Positions 1 through 9,897 of a DNA stretch of 64,000 nt are shown in pieces (within the stretch, counting starts at the first letter, position 1; the number at the start of each line of letters is the position of its first letter). Source of the DNA: Alterileibacterium massiliense (GTDB lineage Bacteria > Bacillota > Clostridia > Peptostreptococcales > Anaerovoracaceae); contig NZ_FNWE01000002.1 in assembly GCF_900104645.1 (NCBI RefSeq), forward strand, positions 325,289 through 389,288, read 5' to 3'. A program made the position numbers and the translations under genes. The notes under the pieces were generated by a model, which was given only the letters and a program-made list of their open reading frames with translations, was not told the DNA's origin and did not search any database.

Positions 1-102
1 GTTATTTTACTCGTTCGACTTCTCAGTAAGCGGAAGTTTCCGGACTCTAAAATCTTCCATCAATTTCAGCATTTCATTCATTTACTAAGGAGGTTTTTTG
101 AT
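1..102 (+). promoter_or_regulatory. Upstream region and ribosome site of the transport operon
   Basis: No gene can be identified here; the end of an upstream gene could lie in the first 30-90 bases but is too short to recognise. A strong ribosome binding site (AAGGAGG, 88-94) sits 8 bases before the ATG at 103 and fixes the start of the first ABC gene. I see no clear promoter, so the operon may be transcribed from outside the window. Confidence 0.5.
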
Positions 103-1821
103 ATGAACTTATTGAAAAAGTACATCGCCAAAAATAAGACCGGCTACTTTTTCTCGGTTCTTTTTGCCATTTTGGGTGTACTGGCAGGACTTTTTACCTA
201 TGTGCTCTTGAGCAAAATGATCATTGCCCTCATTGCAGGGAATGCAGATTTTGCTTTTTATACTAAAGGAGTCCTCAGTATTCTCGCGCTGCTGTGCGCA
301 AAAGAAGTTTTTATGGGTATTTCCACCACGATTTCTCATACGGCGACCTATGGTGCTTTGTGTGAAATCAGGCGAGATATCATGGACAAACTTTTCAAAA
401 TGCCGTTAGGAAACATTTTGAATTTAAGCACAGGAAAGCTAAAAGATGTCATCGTGAATCAAGTTGACAGCATGGAGACAACCCTGGCTCACCTGATTCC
501 TGAAATGACCGCTAATATTGTTGGCCCGGTTTTACTTCTTGTTTACATGTTTGTTCTCGATTGGCGCGTTTCGCTCTTGGCGCTGGTTCCTCTTGTGATC
601 GGCATGTTTTTTATGGCCGGCCCGATGAAGCGCATGCCTAAAATGTTTCCCAAAGCAGTCAAAATTGGTCAAGACATGAACAACTCGATTGTGGAATATA
701 TCAACGGCATCGAAGTCATTAAGTCTTTTAATCAAGGCGATACATCCTATAAAAAATACAGCGATAATGTTTATGCCAAAGCAGATTATTACTGCAAGTG
801 GATGGGCTTGAACAACAACGATTATGCGGTGAGCATGTCGCTTGCACCGATGGGTATTTTAACCATCATTCCGTTTGGCCTTTTCTTCTGTATGCAAGGT
901 AGCCTAAGCGGCGCTCATCTTTTGATGTTGATTATTTTATCGTTTGGCACAATCTCAAATATCATGCAGGTGATGTCTTATGAGGACGATATGGGTCGCA
1001 TCAAAACCATTGCCGGTGAGATTGAAAAAGTTCTCAACTCAAAAGAGTTATCCCACGCAACCGGTACACAAAACATTTCACGCTATGACATCACTTTCGA
1101 TCACGTGAATTTCTCTTACGATGACAACAAACAGGTTATCAAGGATGTCAATCTGCACATCAATGAAGGTAGTGTCAATGCACTCGTCGGGTATTCTGGC
1201 TCAGGGAAATCGACCGTTGCAAAGCTCCTCGCCGGATTTTGGGATACCGATAGTGGCACCATAACAATTGGTGGCATAGCTCTCAAGGATATGCCTTTAG
1301 AACAGCTTTCGGATGCTATTTCTTATGTATCTCAAGACAATTATTTGTTTGATATTTCCATCAAAGATAATATTCGCATCGGCAAAAAAAATGCAACGGA
1401 TGAGGAAATTATAGAAATCGCTAAAAAATCGGGCTGCCACGATTTCATTATGAAGCTCTCACAAGGCTATGAAACGGTTGCCGGAGAAGGTGGCGGGCAT
1501 CTCTCCGGCGGTGAGCGCCAACGCATCTCTATTGCACGCGCCATGCTCAAAGATGCACCGATTGTCATTTTGGATGAAGCCACTTCCTATATCGATCCAG
1601 AAAATGAAGCTATTTTGCAAGATGCCATCGCCGCATTGGTAAAAGGCAAAACGCTCATTATTATCGCCCATCGACTGAAAACCATTGCAGATGTGGATCA
1701 AATATTTGTAATCCATGATGGATATGTTGAAAATCACGGAACACACGATGAACTATTAAAAGATTCTCCGGTTTACCAAGAATTGTGGAGTGCGGCCATG
1801 CGAGGTGAAGAAAATGATTAA
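103..1821 (+). CDS. ABC half-transporter, fused membrane and ATPase domains (first of pair)
   Basis: A 572-residue half-transporter. Residues 1 to about 310 form a six-helix type-1 ABC membrane domain. The ATPase domain follows, with Walker A GYSGSGKST near residue 363, signature LSGGERQR and Walker B IVILDEAT. It should work as a heterodimer with the next gene, whose start overlaps this stop. The arrangement (two half-transporters followed by an ECF module) resembles loci linked to siderophore or metallophore uptake, such as YbtP/YbtQ-type importers. That substrate is inferred from context only; drug or peptide export would fit the fold equally well. GC is clearly higher than in the host segment at the right end, which suggests acquisition. 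Confidence 0.85.
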   Translation: MNLLKKYIAKNKTGYFFSVLFAILGVLAGLFTYVLLSKMIIALIAGNADFAFYTKGVLSILALLCAKEVFMGISTTISHTATYGALCEIRRDIMDKLFKMPLGNILNLSTGKLKDVIVNQVDSMETTLAHLIPEMTANIVGPVLLLVYMFVLDWRVSLLALVPLVIGMFFMAGPMKRMPKMFPKAVKIGQDMNNSIVEYINGIEVIKSFNQGDTSYKKYSDNVYAKADYYCKWMGLNNNDYAVSMSLAPMGILTIIPFGLFFCMQGSLSGAHLLMLIILSFGTISNIMQVMSYEDDMGRIKTIAGEIEKVLNSKELSHATGTQNISRYDITFDHVNFSYDDNKQVIKDVNLHINEGSVNALVGYSGSGKSTVAKLLAGFWDTDSGTITIGGIALKDMPLEQLSDAISYVSQDNYLFDISIKDNIRIGKKNATDEEIIEIAKKSGCHDFIMKLSQGYETVAGEGGGHLSGGERQRISIARAMLKDAPIVILDEATSYIDPENEAILQDAIAALVKGKTLIIIAHRLKTIADVDQIFVIHDGYVENHGTHDELLKDSPVYQELWSAAMRGEEND

Positions 1822-3550
1822 TACATTTAAGAAGTTATGGAAATTTGCAGAGCGTGAGCAAGGAATGATTCGCTCCTCTGTGATCTGGAGTTTTTTGGGC
1901 GCGATTTTTAACGTTTTTCAATTTATGGCCATCTATTTGGTCATTGCGGCGATTATAAAGCAGGAAATTACGTGGCAGACGATTGGTATGTGCAGCGCAT
2001 TCTTATTGCTTTCCTTACTGGGCATCATTATTTCTAAGAAAAATTCCATGCTTAAGCAAACGCATGCCGGCTATTTTACAGCCGCAAATAAACGTATCGC
2101 TATGGGAGAAAAAATCAAAAAAGTGCCAATGGGCTTTTTCAATGATTTTAGCTTAGGAAATTTAACGGCCATTGCGACGACAAAGTTGGACAGTCTCGAA
2201 ACTTGGGTGCCCACACTTTTTATTATGGTATTCGGCGGTCTGCTTGTAACCGTGGTATTTATCCTGTCCCTTTTTATGCTGCATTGGAAAATTGCACTCA
2301 TTGCTATCGCTGGGTCTTTGATTTTCTTGGCGGCGGCCGCTTTAATGCAGCAAAGATCTAAAAAGAGTTCGGATCGAGTTTCTGTTGTACAAAACGATCT
2401 CACGAAAGAAGTGCTGGCAACCTTGCAAGGTATGCAGATCATCAAGTCCTATAACTTGGGAGGACAAAATAACAACAAGCTGGATCAAAGTTTTGAAGAA
2501 ACAAAAAAATCGACGTTGAGCCTTGAAAAGGCTGTTACGCCTTACACGGTACTGCTGAAAATCATCATTGCGATCACGATTTCGGTTATGATTGCCACAG
2601 CACTTTCATGCTACTTTTCGGGAGAGCTTTCTTTGGACTATACCATCATGACGCTGGTTGCCAGTTTTGTGATTTTTAACAGTTTATTGGCTTCTGGTAG
2701 TGCTATGGCCATACTTAGAACCATTGACAACGCGATGGATTCTTATGATTACGTCAATCAAATGCAAGATATGCCGGAAGGTCATATCAATGATGCACTT
2801 CAGCAACACGATATTGAATTTAAAAATGTTTCCTTTGCCTATGGCGAAAAGCCAATCTTAAATAATGTGTCTTGCTATATCCCCGAAAGATCAATGACGG
2901 CTATCGTAGGGCCGTCTGGTTCAGGGAAAACAACTTTTTGCAATTTGATCTCTCGCTTTTGGGATGTCAATTCAGGAGAGATTCGCCTTGGAGGAAAGAA
3001 CATAAAAGATTACTCCCTTGAAAATCTCATGAATCATATTTCGATGGTCTTCCAAGATGTCTATCTTTTTGCCGATACGATTGAAAACAACATTAAATTC
3101 GGATGCCCAAATGCCAGCCGCGATGATGTGATTGCGGCGGCAAAAAAGGCCCAGTGCCATGACTTTATTTCCGCCTTGCCCGATGGCTATCAGAGCATGA
3201 TCGGAGAAGGTGGAACAAGTCTTTCCGGCGGTGAAAAACAGCGCATCTCCATTGCCAGAGCAATGCTGAAAGATGCACCGATTATCATCTTTGATGAAGC
3301 TACTGCAAATGTTGATCCGGAAAACGAAGACAAGCTGAAAGCAGCCATTGAAGCCCTTACTCAAAACAAAACCGTCATCATGATCGCGCACCGCTTGAAG
3401 ACGATCCGTAATGCAAACCGGATTTTGGTACTGAACAAAGCAGGGATTGAGCAGTGCGGTACACATGATGAATTGATGCTGCAAGGAGGTCTTTATCGAG
3501 CTCTTATCGAATCGAGAAGCAAGGCGGAAAGCTGGAGATTCGCAAATTAA
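1814..3550 (+). CDS. ABC half-transporter, fused membrane and ATPase domains (second of pair)
   Basis: About 578 residues from the ATG at 1814; the frame is open back to a GTG at 1790, but GAGGTG at 1802-1807 serves the ATG. It has the same layout as its partner: an N-terminal type-1 membrane domain, then an ATPase domain with Walker A GPSGSGKTT, signature LSGGEKQR and Walker B IIIFDEAT. It overlaps the upstream gene by 8 bases, so translation is probably coupled and the two proteins should form one heterodimer. Both ATP sites look canonical. Substrate and direction of transport are unknown; the downstream ECF genes suggest uptake. Confidence 0.85.
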   Translation: MINTFKKLWKFAEREQGMIRSSVIWSFLGAIFNVFQFMAIYLVIAAIIKQEITWQTIGMCSAFLLLSLLGIIISKKNSMLKQTHAGYFTAANKRIAMGEKIKKVPMGFFNDFSLGNLTAIATTKLDSLETWVPTLFIMVFGGLLVTVVFILSLFMLHWKIALIAIAGSLIFLAAAALMQQRSKKSSDRVSVVQNDLTKEVLATLQGMQIIKSYNLGGQNNNKLDQSFEETKKSTLSLEKAVTPYTVLLKIIIAITISVMIATALSCYFSGELSLDYTIMTLVASFVIFNSLLASGSAMAILRTIDNAMDSYDYVNQMQDMPEGHINDALQQHDIEFKNVSFAYGEKPILNNVSCYIPERSMTAIVGPSGSGKTTFCNLISRFWDVNSGEIRLGGKNIKDYSLENLMNHISMVFQDVYLFADTIENNIKFGCPNASRDDVIAAAKKAQCHDFISALPDGYQSMIGEGGTSLSGGEKQRISIARAMLKDAPIIIFDEATANVDPENEDKLKAAIEALTQNKTVIMIAHRLKTIRNANRILVLNKAGIEQCGTHDELMLQGGLYRALIESRSKAESWRFAN

Positions 3551-3634
3551 AGTTTGGAACTAACAACAACATCTTAGACATAAAAATGATTGTGCCTGAT
3601 GTTGTCGAAAATTAAATGTTCAGAAAGGAATTTT

Positions 3635-4222
3635 ATGATGAAACTAAAAAATGTTGTACAGATTGCCGTATTGGCAGTAATTGGCTGTGTTGTAGCCTTT
3701 GGAATCAGTATGCTGACGGGACTTTTAGGCATGGCTTCCCTCTACATTTCAGCCGGGTTTGCCGCTTTTGTGATCGGACCGACCTTTGTGATTGCGGCTC
3801 GAAAAGTACAAAAGCGTGGCACAGCGCTTCTCTTTTGGGCTGTGCTTGGGTTGGTATATGCAATTTTAGGTTATGGGATCATGATTCCGATTACTCTGAT
3901 TGCAGGGATTGTCTGCGAGCTGATTATCGGAAAGTACGATAATAGCAAACGCATCGCCATTGCTTTTAGTGTTGCCATGTTTATCGATTCGATGCACAGC
4001 ATTCTTTTAACAAAAATTTTAGGCGTCGAAGGTTTAGTAAAATACATGTCATCTACCTTTTCTCCAGAACAAGCAGCACAAATGGTTGCCGCCTATACAA
4101 ATGAAGTGATTTTGATAGCTGTTGCCGTTAATGTTGTGCTGTGCTTGTTAGCCGGATTTTTCGGAGCATTCATCAACAATAAGTTCTTTGAGAAAAGCAC
4201 TCAGCAGAGCAAGCTCAAATAA
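3635..4222 (+). CDS. ECF transporter S component, MptD/Trep_Strep family
   Basis: A 195-residue, very hydrophobic protein with about five or six membrane segments, resembling the MptD (Trep_Strep) family of substrate-binding S components. S components capture a small substrate in the membrane and dock on an EcfT-ATPase module, and the two following genes provide exactly that module. The frame is open from 3590, but the AGAAAGGAA ribosome site at 3622-3630 points to the ATG at 3635 (a second ATG follows at 3638). An 84-base gap without a terminator separates it from the ABC pair, so the five genes are probably one transcript. Substrate unknown. Confidence 0.75.
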   Translation: MMKLKNVVQIAVLAVIGCVVAFGISMLTGLLGMASLYISAGFAAFVIGPTFVIAARKVQKRGTALLFWAVLGLVYAILGYGIMIPITLIAGIVCELIIGKYDNSKRIAIAFSVAMFIDSMHSILLTKILGVEGLVKYMSSTFSPEQAAQMVAAYTNEVILIAVAVNVVLCLLAGFFGAFINNKFFEKSTQQSKLK

Positions 4223-4223
4223 G

Positions 4224-4922
4224 ATGAGCCGATCATTTTCCCGCAGAAAAGACCAAGAGGGATATCTTCATCCGCTTACGCTATTTGCCTTAACGATCCT
4301 GTTTACCTTCTTGGTCTTTACTCGCAATCCATGGTTATATGGAATCACCTGTGCGGCAAGCTTTTTAATCTTGCTGTCTCGTTCCGCTCGAACCTGCATA
4401 AAAAATCTCGTTTTTTATGCAGGTATATTCGGTGTGGCAGTGCTTCTGGCTCATATCTCGTCAGGTTTTACAACAGGAGCTTTTTTAGGACTTGCTATTT
4501 TAATTCTTCAGTTGTTTCCGATCATGAATATTGGTCGTGCACTGGTCATGACAAGTTCGACTAAAATTTTTACGGCTATGCGCCAGTTGCATTTACCCAT
4601 AAGTCTATCGGTCGGTCTTGTTACCGCGCTGCGCTTTCTTGACGAAATACTGCTTAGACTTAAGGAAATTAAAGCCGGAATGAAAATCCGCGGCTTTCAT
4701 GCTTCCCTTTTGCATCCCGTCCGCACTTTTGAGCTGTACTTTGTTCCTTTGGTATATAAGTGTCTGCATGTCAGCGAAACGCTTGTCTCTTCAATTATTG
4801 CCAAAGGTATCGAGTATGAAGGAGAAAAAACCAGTTATTATGATATGCGCTTTAAATTCGCAGATGGCATCAGCCTGTTTGCCGGCGTGGCGCTTTTGGG
4901 AGTTGCACTATGGACATCATGA
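4224..4922 (+). CDS. ECF transporter T component (EcfT/CbiQ family)
   Basis: A 232-residue membrane protein with several transmembrane helices and a basic cytoplasmic stretch of the CbiQ/EcfT type (around LRLKEIKAGMKIRGF). EcfT joins the S component to the ATPases. I prefer the ATG at 4224, one base after the upstream stop; a TTG at 4188 in the same frame would overlap the S gene by 35 bases and is less likely. Its 3' end overlaps the ATPase gene by 13 bases. Confidence 0.8.
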   Translation: MSRSFSRRKDQEGYLHPLTLFALTILFTFLVFTRNPWLYGITCAASFLILLSRSARTCIKNLVFYAGIFGVAVLLAHISSGFTTGAFLGLAILILQLFPIMNIGRALVMTSSTKIFTAMRQLHLPISLSVGLVTALRFLDEILLRLKEIKAGMKIRGFHASLLHPVRTFELYFVPLVYKCLHVSETLVSSIIAKGIEYEGEKTSYYDMRFKFADGISLFAGVALLGVALWTS

Positions 4923-6358
4923 AAGTCAATATTGAGCGCTTCACCTATCAAGGAGCAGAAAAGTCATCTTTGCATGCTATTCATTTTGCGATCGCACCGG
5001 GAAAACTGGTCGTACTCACCGGTAATTCCGGCTGCGGAAAAACAACGCTTACCAGAGTGATGAACGGACTCATACCGGATCAGTATGAAGGCACACTGGA
5101 TGGCAAAGTCACATTATTGGATCAAAATCTGCATGATTTTAAGACGGGTACCTTGGCTAAGGTCATCGGCAACGTATTTCAAAATCCATCCGATCAATTC
5201 TTTACCCGCAAGGCAGAAGATGAGGTCGCCCTTGTCGGAGAGAACCTCGGCATGCCGCAGGCGGAACTGAGAAAACGGGTGAAGAAAGCTTTTGAGTACA
5301 TGAGCATTGCTCACTTAATGGATAAAAATTTGAATGAACTTTCCGGCGGAGAAAAACAGCGGGTAGCTATTGCCTCTACCTTAGTTTATGACACAAAGAT
5401 TATTTTCTTTGATGAGCCTTCAGCTTCCCTTGATCAAGAAGGTATCCGAGATTTGCAAGGCATCCTGAAATTGCTCAAAGCATCGGGTAGAACCATCATC
5501 ATCGCCGAACACCGACTATATTTTTTGGAGGATCTCTACGATAAGCTCTATGTCATGAAAGACGGAACTTTTATCAAAGAATTTGATGCGGGCGAACTGA
5601 AATCATCCGATTGTAAAGACTTGGGACTTCGAGCGATAGATTTTTCCGCACTTGTTCCGCACAACACGACAAAGACAGGTGAGCGTGTTTTTTCTGCGAA
5701 GGATGTTCATGTCTCTGTAGGCAAAAAAGAACTTATCTCGAATTTATCCTTTGACTTACATTCCGATGAAATCATGGGGATTGTCGGCACAAATGGTATC
5801 GGAAAAAGCAGTTTAGGTCGTGTTCTCTGCGGACTTGCCGGCAAGAAGCAAGATATTTCATGGGGAAAAACTCAGCGAGAACGACTGAAAAATTCCTACT
5901 ACATGATGCAGGATGTAGACTACCAGCTGTTTTTTGATACCGTAGAAAACGAGGCGCTCGCAAACGGCAAAAAAATAAGCGATGCTTATTTGGCGGAGGT
6001 TTCTTGGATCATTAAGCATATTGATCTTTGGAATAAACGCAGCGAGCATCCGCAAAACTTATCCGGCGGGCAAAAGCAAAGGCTGGCTCTCGCCAATGCT
6101 TTTTTGAGTGAAAAGCAAATTCTTATTTTGGATGAGCCGACCAGCGGTTTGGATTACATGCACATGGATAAAATCGCCGAGCTTATCTTTGAACTTGCCA
6201 AAGGTCGCCCGACACTTATTATTACGCATGACATCGAACTATTACTGAAAGTCTGCCAGACGGTCCTTCTGATCAAACAAGATGGATATGAGAAACTTGA
6301 TTTACAGACGGCAGAATATCATAAGCTCATTTCTTATTTTGAGCAGATGATGAAATAA
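4910..6358 (+). CDS. ECF ATPase with two ATP-binding domains in one chain
   Basis: A 482-residue protein made of two complete ATPase domains. Domain 1 has Walker A GNSGCGKTT at residues 38-46, LSGGEKQR and FFDEPSASLD. Domain 2 has Walker A GTNGIGKSS near residue 293, LSGGQKQR and LILDEPTSGLD. It therefore replaces the usual EcfA1/EcfA2 pair and should power the S and T components encoded just upstream. It starts inside the end of the EcfT gene, with GGGAG about 8 bases ahead. It is the last gene of the operon: a truncated recombinase on the other strand ends only 6 bases beyond its stop. Confidence 0.88.
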   Translation: MDIMKVNIERFTYQGAEKSSLHAIHFAIAPGKLVVLTGNSGCGKTTLTRVMNGLIPDQYEGTLDGKVTLLDQNLHDFKTGTLAKVIGNVFQNPSDQFFTRKAEDEVALVGENLGMPQAELRKRVKKAFEYMSIAHLMDKNLNELSGGEKQRVAIASTLVYDTKIIFFDEPSASLDQEGIRDLQGILKLLKASGRTIIIAEHRLYFLEDLYDKLYVMKDGTFIKEFDAGELKSSDCKDLGLRAIDFSALVPHNTTKTGERVFSAKDVHVSVGKKELISNLSFDLHSDEIMGIVGTNGIGKSSLGRVLCGLAGKKQDISWGKTQRERLKNSYYMMQDVDYQLFFDTVENEALANGKKISDAYLAEVSWIIKHIDLWNKRSEHPQNLSGGQKQRLALANAFLSEKQILILDEPTSGLDYMHMDKIAELIFELAKGRPTLIITHDIELLLKVCQTVLLIKQDGYEKLDLQTAEYHKLISYFEQMMK

Positions 6359-6364
6359 CGGCGG

Positions 6365-7741
6365 CTAAGAGCAAATCTCGCTGCCATTTCTGAAAGTTAT
6401 GCGGATATCTTCTTTGCTGAATACCGTGATATGATCTACAAGAGCACAGAAGCTCTGTTCGTCGAATGTTTGCAGAAGCCTGTCTTGTTTTTGTAGCTGC
6501 TTCAGGCAGAACTTGATATCGGCTTTGGTCGCCTGCATCTTTTTGAGCTTTCCTTCTACCTTCGATAAGGCCGCCTTTTTTTCATTGTAGAAGCGTTCCA
6601 GATCTTCGTACTTTGCTTGGTACTCGCTCTGGTCTTGCGGGATGGCAGCATTTTGGCGGATAAGGTCTTCGATCATCTTGGCACAGACATCCATCTCACT
6701 TTCCAGCTTTGCTTTTTCGCCTTCCAAGGTATGAGTATCATAAACGCCTCCGACAATCTCTTGAAAGCTATTAAGAATCTCATCTTTATTCTCTATGAGC
6801 TTGTTGGTCGCAGAAAGGACGGCAGCTTTTAGCTCTTCATCGCTGAGATGCATTCCGTTTTTGCAGGGAGAGTTTTTCTTGCAGTGCTTGTTGCATTGCC
6901 AAATGACCTGCTTGTATTTGTCTGTGGAATGCCAGACTTTTGAACCGAGCCTTGTACCGCATTCTCCGCAGTAGACCTTGCCAGAGAATAGTCTCACACC
7001 GCTGTGCCTTCCTTTTTCACTTTTGCGCCTTTCCATCTCGCGTTGTACGAGTTCCCAGACCTCCGGTTCAATGATGGCTTCATGGTTTCCCGTCACATAG
7101 TACTGCGGGATTTCGCCTTCATTTACCTTGTGCTCTTTGGTAAGAAAGTTTGTGGTGAACGACTTTTGCAAGAGTGCGTCACCTTTATATTTTTCATTGG
7201 TAAGGATGGATTTTATGTTGCTTGGGTTCCAGCGAGGTTTTCCTGCAGGTGACGGGATACCGTCTTCGGTCAGCGCCTTTGCAATGAGGTGGTAGGTTTT
7301 TCCTTGAAGATACATCGCATAGATACGTTTGACGATTTTTGCTTGTTCGAGGTTGACGACGAGGTTTCCATCCTTTCCGCGGTCATAGCCTAAGAAGCGT
7401 TTGAAGGGCACGGTCACTTTGCCGTCAGCAAAGCGCTTTCTTTGTCCCCAGGTGCAGTTTTCGGATATTGAGCGAGACTCTTCCTGAGCAAGGCTGCTCA
7501 TGATGGTAATCAAAAGCTCGCCTTTGGAGTCAAAGGTCCATATATTCTCTTTTTCAAAGAAGCACTCGGTGCCGTGCTCTTTAAGCTTTCGGATGGTGGT
7601 TAAGCTGTCCACGGTATTTCTGGCAAAACGCGAGACCGATTTGGTGATGATAAGATCTATTTTTCCGTCAAGGGCATCTTTGACCATGCGTTTGAAGCCC
7701 TCTCGCTTTTTGGTATTGGTACCGGTGATCCCTTCGTCTAT
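6365..7741 (-). pseudogene. Large serine recombinase, 5'-truncated remnant
   Basis: This frame matches the intact recombinase at 10006-11586 over most of its length: the end of the catalytic domain, the recombinase domain, the zinc ribbon (CGECGTRLGS) and the C-terminal coiled coil. It lacks the first roughly 85 residues, including the catalytic serine segment (YARVS). Homology stops abruptly at 7738, and a TAG follows in frame at 7742-7744. An internal ATG at 7687 could give a 440-residue fragment, but that cannot catalyse strand exchange. The two copies are nearly identical near 7400-7738 and diverge toward the C-terminus, so they come from related rather than freshly duplicated elements. 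Confidence 0.85.
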
Positions 7742-7887
7742 CTAAAAGCCGTCTTTGATACAATTTTATTTTTACATTCTTACGGGTTCAAATTCGCTCG
7801 GACGGGTTCAAATCCACTTTTTCTTGTTTGAACGAAACAGAAAAAGCACCTCCGAAGAGGCGCATGGCAAAGTCCGGTTTAGCAGGC
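7742..7887. other. Intergenic junction with a 12-base direct repeat
   Basis: This 146-base gap lies at the break of the truncated recombinase. ACGGGTTCAAAT occurs twice (7782-7793 and 7802-7813). It resembles a tRNA T-loop, but the flanking bases do not pair into a T-stem. No gene is seen. The repeat may be a scar of the rearrangement that cut the recombinase. Confidence 0.4.
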
Positions 7888-8694
7888 TTATAATTTCAAA
7901 TGAACCATCTTGACCATATTCAGCATATCCGAAACGATCATGCTGATTTTTGTGGCAAATGCAAGACCTTTCTTGTTTATATATCTGTAATACTTTTCTT
8001 CAGCAAGGACGCGTGCATTACCGCCAATCTTTGATACCAGAGTCTCGGCTGAGTCTAAATAGAAGAACATTTTCGCATCTTCATGTCCGACCTTCTTCAT
8101 CCATTTTTTTCGCATCATTTTCATACCACTTTTATTGACCGTATCAAAAACAACCTCAATATCGCCGTAAGATAAAAATCTCTTAAGCAGATCAAGAACC
8201 TTATTCTCTTCAAAATAATAAAACAGCCCGCTTGCCGTCACCAGAACAGGTGCATTGCCGATTTCTTCACGAATATGAGTAAGCCATAGTTCTGAGAACG
8301 CGTCGGCAGCTATATACCGTTCCCTTTTCGATTCAGTCAAAAGTGTTTTTCTATATTCAATCACATCCGGCAGATCAACATCATACCATTTCGTTCTGTC
8401 GTTATCGTTTCTGCTGAATGCTGTCTCAAGACCACATCCCAGCTGAATAATAACTCCCTCCGGCTTACGCTCTAAGAAGTTCCTGATATAACGGTCCATA
8501 TTTGCACTGCGCGATGCTGAAGCCAGATAGGTATACTGGTTTTGTGTGTCATGGCCTGCAACATCCTTCGGGAGTTTTTCTTTAAGTTCAAGAGCTTTCT
8601 CATCATAAAGTATCTTCGGAAAGTTCTCACTTGCATAAATTCTGCCGAGCATCGGCACAAACAGGGTACTTTCTACGGTTCCTAATCTTTCCAT
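7888..8694 (-). CDS. TcmP/LCM-family SAM-dependent O-methyltransferase
   Basis: A 268-residue protein of the leucine carboxyl methyltransferase/TcmP family (COG3315 type), which methylates oxygen on small molecules or protein carboxyl groups. The SAM-binding motif VIIQLGCGLET and the acidic VDLPDVI that follows are visible, preceded by the family helix around TYLASASRSANMD. Its ATG directly follows the TAA of the TetR gene (TAAATG), so the two are translationally coupled. Substrate unknown. It ends the three-gene cassette controlled by the palindrome at 9898. Confidence 0.8.
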   Translation of the reverse strand: MERLGTVESTLFVPMLGRIYASENFPKILYDEKALELKEKLPKDVAGHDTQNQYTYLASASRSANMDRYIRNFLERKPEGVIIQLGCGLETAFSRNDNDRTKWYDVDLPDVIEYRKTLLTESKRERYIAADAFSELWLTHIREEIGNAPVLVTASGLFYYFEENKVLDLLKRFLSYGDIEVVFDTVNKSGMKMMRKKWMKKVGHEDAKMFFYLDSAETLVSKIGGNARVLAEEKYYRYINKKGLAFATKISMIVSDMLNMVKMVHLKL

Positions 8695-9339
8695 TTATTC
8701 CGCCTTTCCATGTTCAATGCTTTGAATTAACATCTCTTTCTCAGTGTCATGAAATCCGAGTATAGATGCTGAAAAAATGATGATCTCCTTTACAAGTGTT
8801 ATTTCTGTTTGTTCGTTACGGACGCCTTGCATCATATACTCCATTATCATTGCTGAAATGCCCCCTGATATGAACAGTGCCGGCCTCCTTGGCTCCTGAT
8901 TTCTTAAAAAGCCGAATCGCAAAATAAATTGCTCCCACATTTCTGTAAAAGAGGCTGTCACTTGCTCTTTCATATCAAGAATAAAAGACCTGTTTTTATC
9001 GGAGATATCTGTGGAAATAAGCATTCTGTTCGCAATGAGACTTTTATGCATTACCTCAACAAGCTTCAGAAACTGTTCATAGAGAGAAAGGCTATCATTA
9101 GCAAACACTTTTTTAAAGTCATCAACATAAGAATTGGCGATGCCTTCCACAGCAGCTCGATATAATTCATCCTTACTGGCAAAATAATAGTAGAACACAC
9201 TGGGAGATATAGATCTGTCTCCGACTGCATTCAATACGGACTTGATGGAAACGCCCTCGTATCCATGCTGTAAAAACAACCCTGTAGCAGCATCAATAAA
9301 CTGCTCTCTTCGTATCCCCGGATCTTTTTTTGGTCTCAT
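8695..9339 (-). CDS. TetR/AcrR-family transcriptional regulator
   Basis: About 214 residues. The N-terminal 50 residues form the TetR helix-turn-helix (FIDAATGLFLQHGY then VSIKSVLNAVG and the FYYYFASKDELY recognition region). The rest is a ligand-binding and dimer domain. I take the ATG at 9339; a GTG three codons upstream (9348) is possible. It lies between the START-like gene and the methyltransferase gene and probably represses the cassette through the perfect inverted repeat at 9898-9930. The inducer is unknown. Confidence 0.85.
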   Translation of the reverse strand: MRPKKDPGIRREQFIDAATGLFLQHGYEGVSIKSVLNAVGDRSISPSVFYYYFASKDELYRAAVEGIANSYVDDFKKVFANDSLSLYEQFLKLVEVMHKSLIANRMLISTDISDKNRSFILDMKEQVTASFTEMWEQFILRFGFLRNQEPRRPALFISGGISAMIMEYMMQGVRNEQTEITLVKEIIIFSASILGFHDTEKEMLIQSIEHGKAE

Positions 9340-9359
9340 TTCCCTCACTCTCTTAAAAC

Positions 9360-9881
9360 TTAATTAACACCTTTGAGCAACTCTTCCATGGGGATCCTTT
9401 CCGGATATCGACTTTCTGTAAGAATCTCAGCCAGATATTGATTATCCAGAATCATGTCATCCCTTATGACCTGCCAATTTGCCTTTCGTTTGAAAAATAC
9501 TTTGAAAACCAAAAAGTTCAAGATGGGTCCGATTACCGGGGTACTCATTCCAAAAGCTTCCGTGTGTGAAAAGTGGCAGCCCTCCGTAGTTCGTTTCCCC
9601 TCAAATGTGATAAAAGCTGTTTTTTTGTCACTTTGGAACACAATACGGAAATGGTCCTCATCCTGTATGCTTTCCGTAATCGTGCCGGTTACATTGTAGT
9701 CCAGATTCATGACGATCTCACGAAAGCGAACCTTGTCTCCGACGTTGCATCCGCCGTTCAAAAGCTCGCATTCAATGTGGTAGGGACTCCACCGGACAAA
9801 CTCCTCCTCAAAATTTGCCAGCCATGCAGCAAGTTTCTCGTATGGCGCCCGAATATCTATCTGCTCATTCAAAATAATCAT
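9360..9881 (-). CDS. START-like (SRPBCC/polyketide cyclase fold) protein
   Basis: About 173 residues, with the pattern of the SRPBCC superfamily: an N-terminal strand with IDIRAPYEKLAAWL, then repeated beta strands and a long C-terminal helix. Such proteins hold hydrophobic ligands in a deep cavity. A GTG at 9890 is in frame, but AGAGGTGG lies 5 bases before the ATG at 9881. It is the first gene of the TetR cassette, just behind the operator. Pairing a cavity protein with a small-molecule methyltransferase suggests handling or detoxifying a hydrophobic compound; this is inference. Confidence 0.65.
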   Translation of the reverse strand: MIILNEQIDIRAPYEKLAAWLANFEEEFVRWSPYHIECELLNGGCNVGDKVRFREIVMNLDYNVTGTITESIQDEDHFRIVFQSDKKTAFITFEGKRTTEGCHFSHTEAFGMSTPVIGPILNFLVFKVFFKRKANWQVIRDDMILDNQYLAEILTESRYPERIPMEELLKGVN

Positions 9882-9897
9882 GGTATCCACCTCTGCA

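Noticed and set aside
7782-7813. GGGTTCAAAT sequences resembling a tRNA T-loop
   Set aside because: The bases on either side do not form the five-pair T-stem, and no acceptor or anticodon arms are near; treated as a plain direct repeat.
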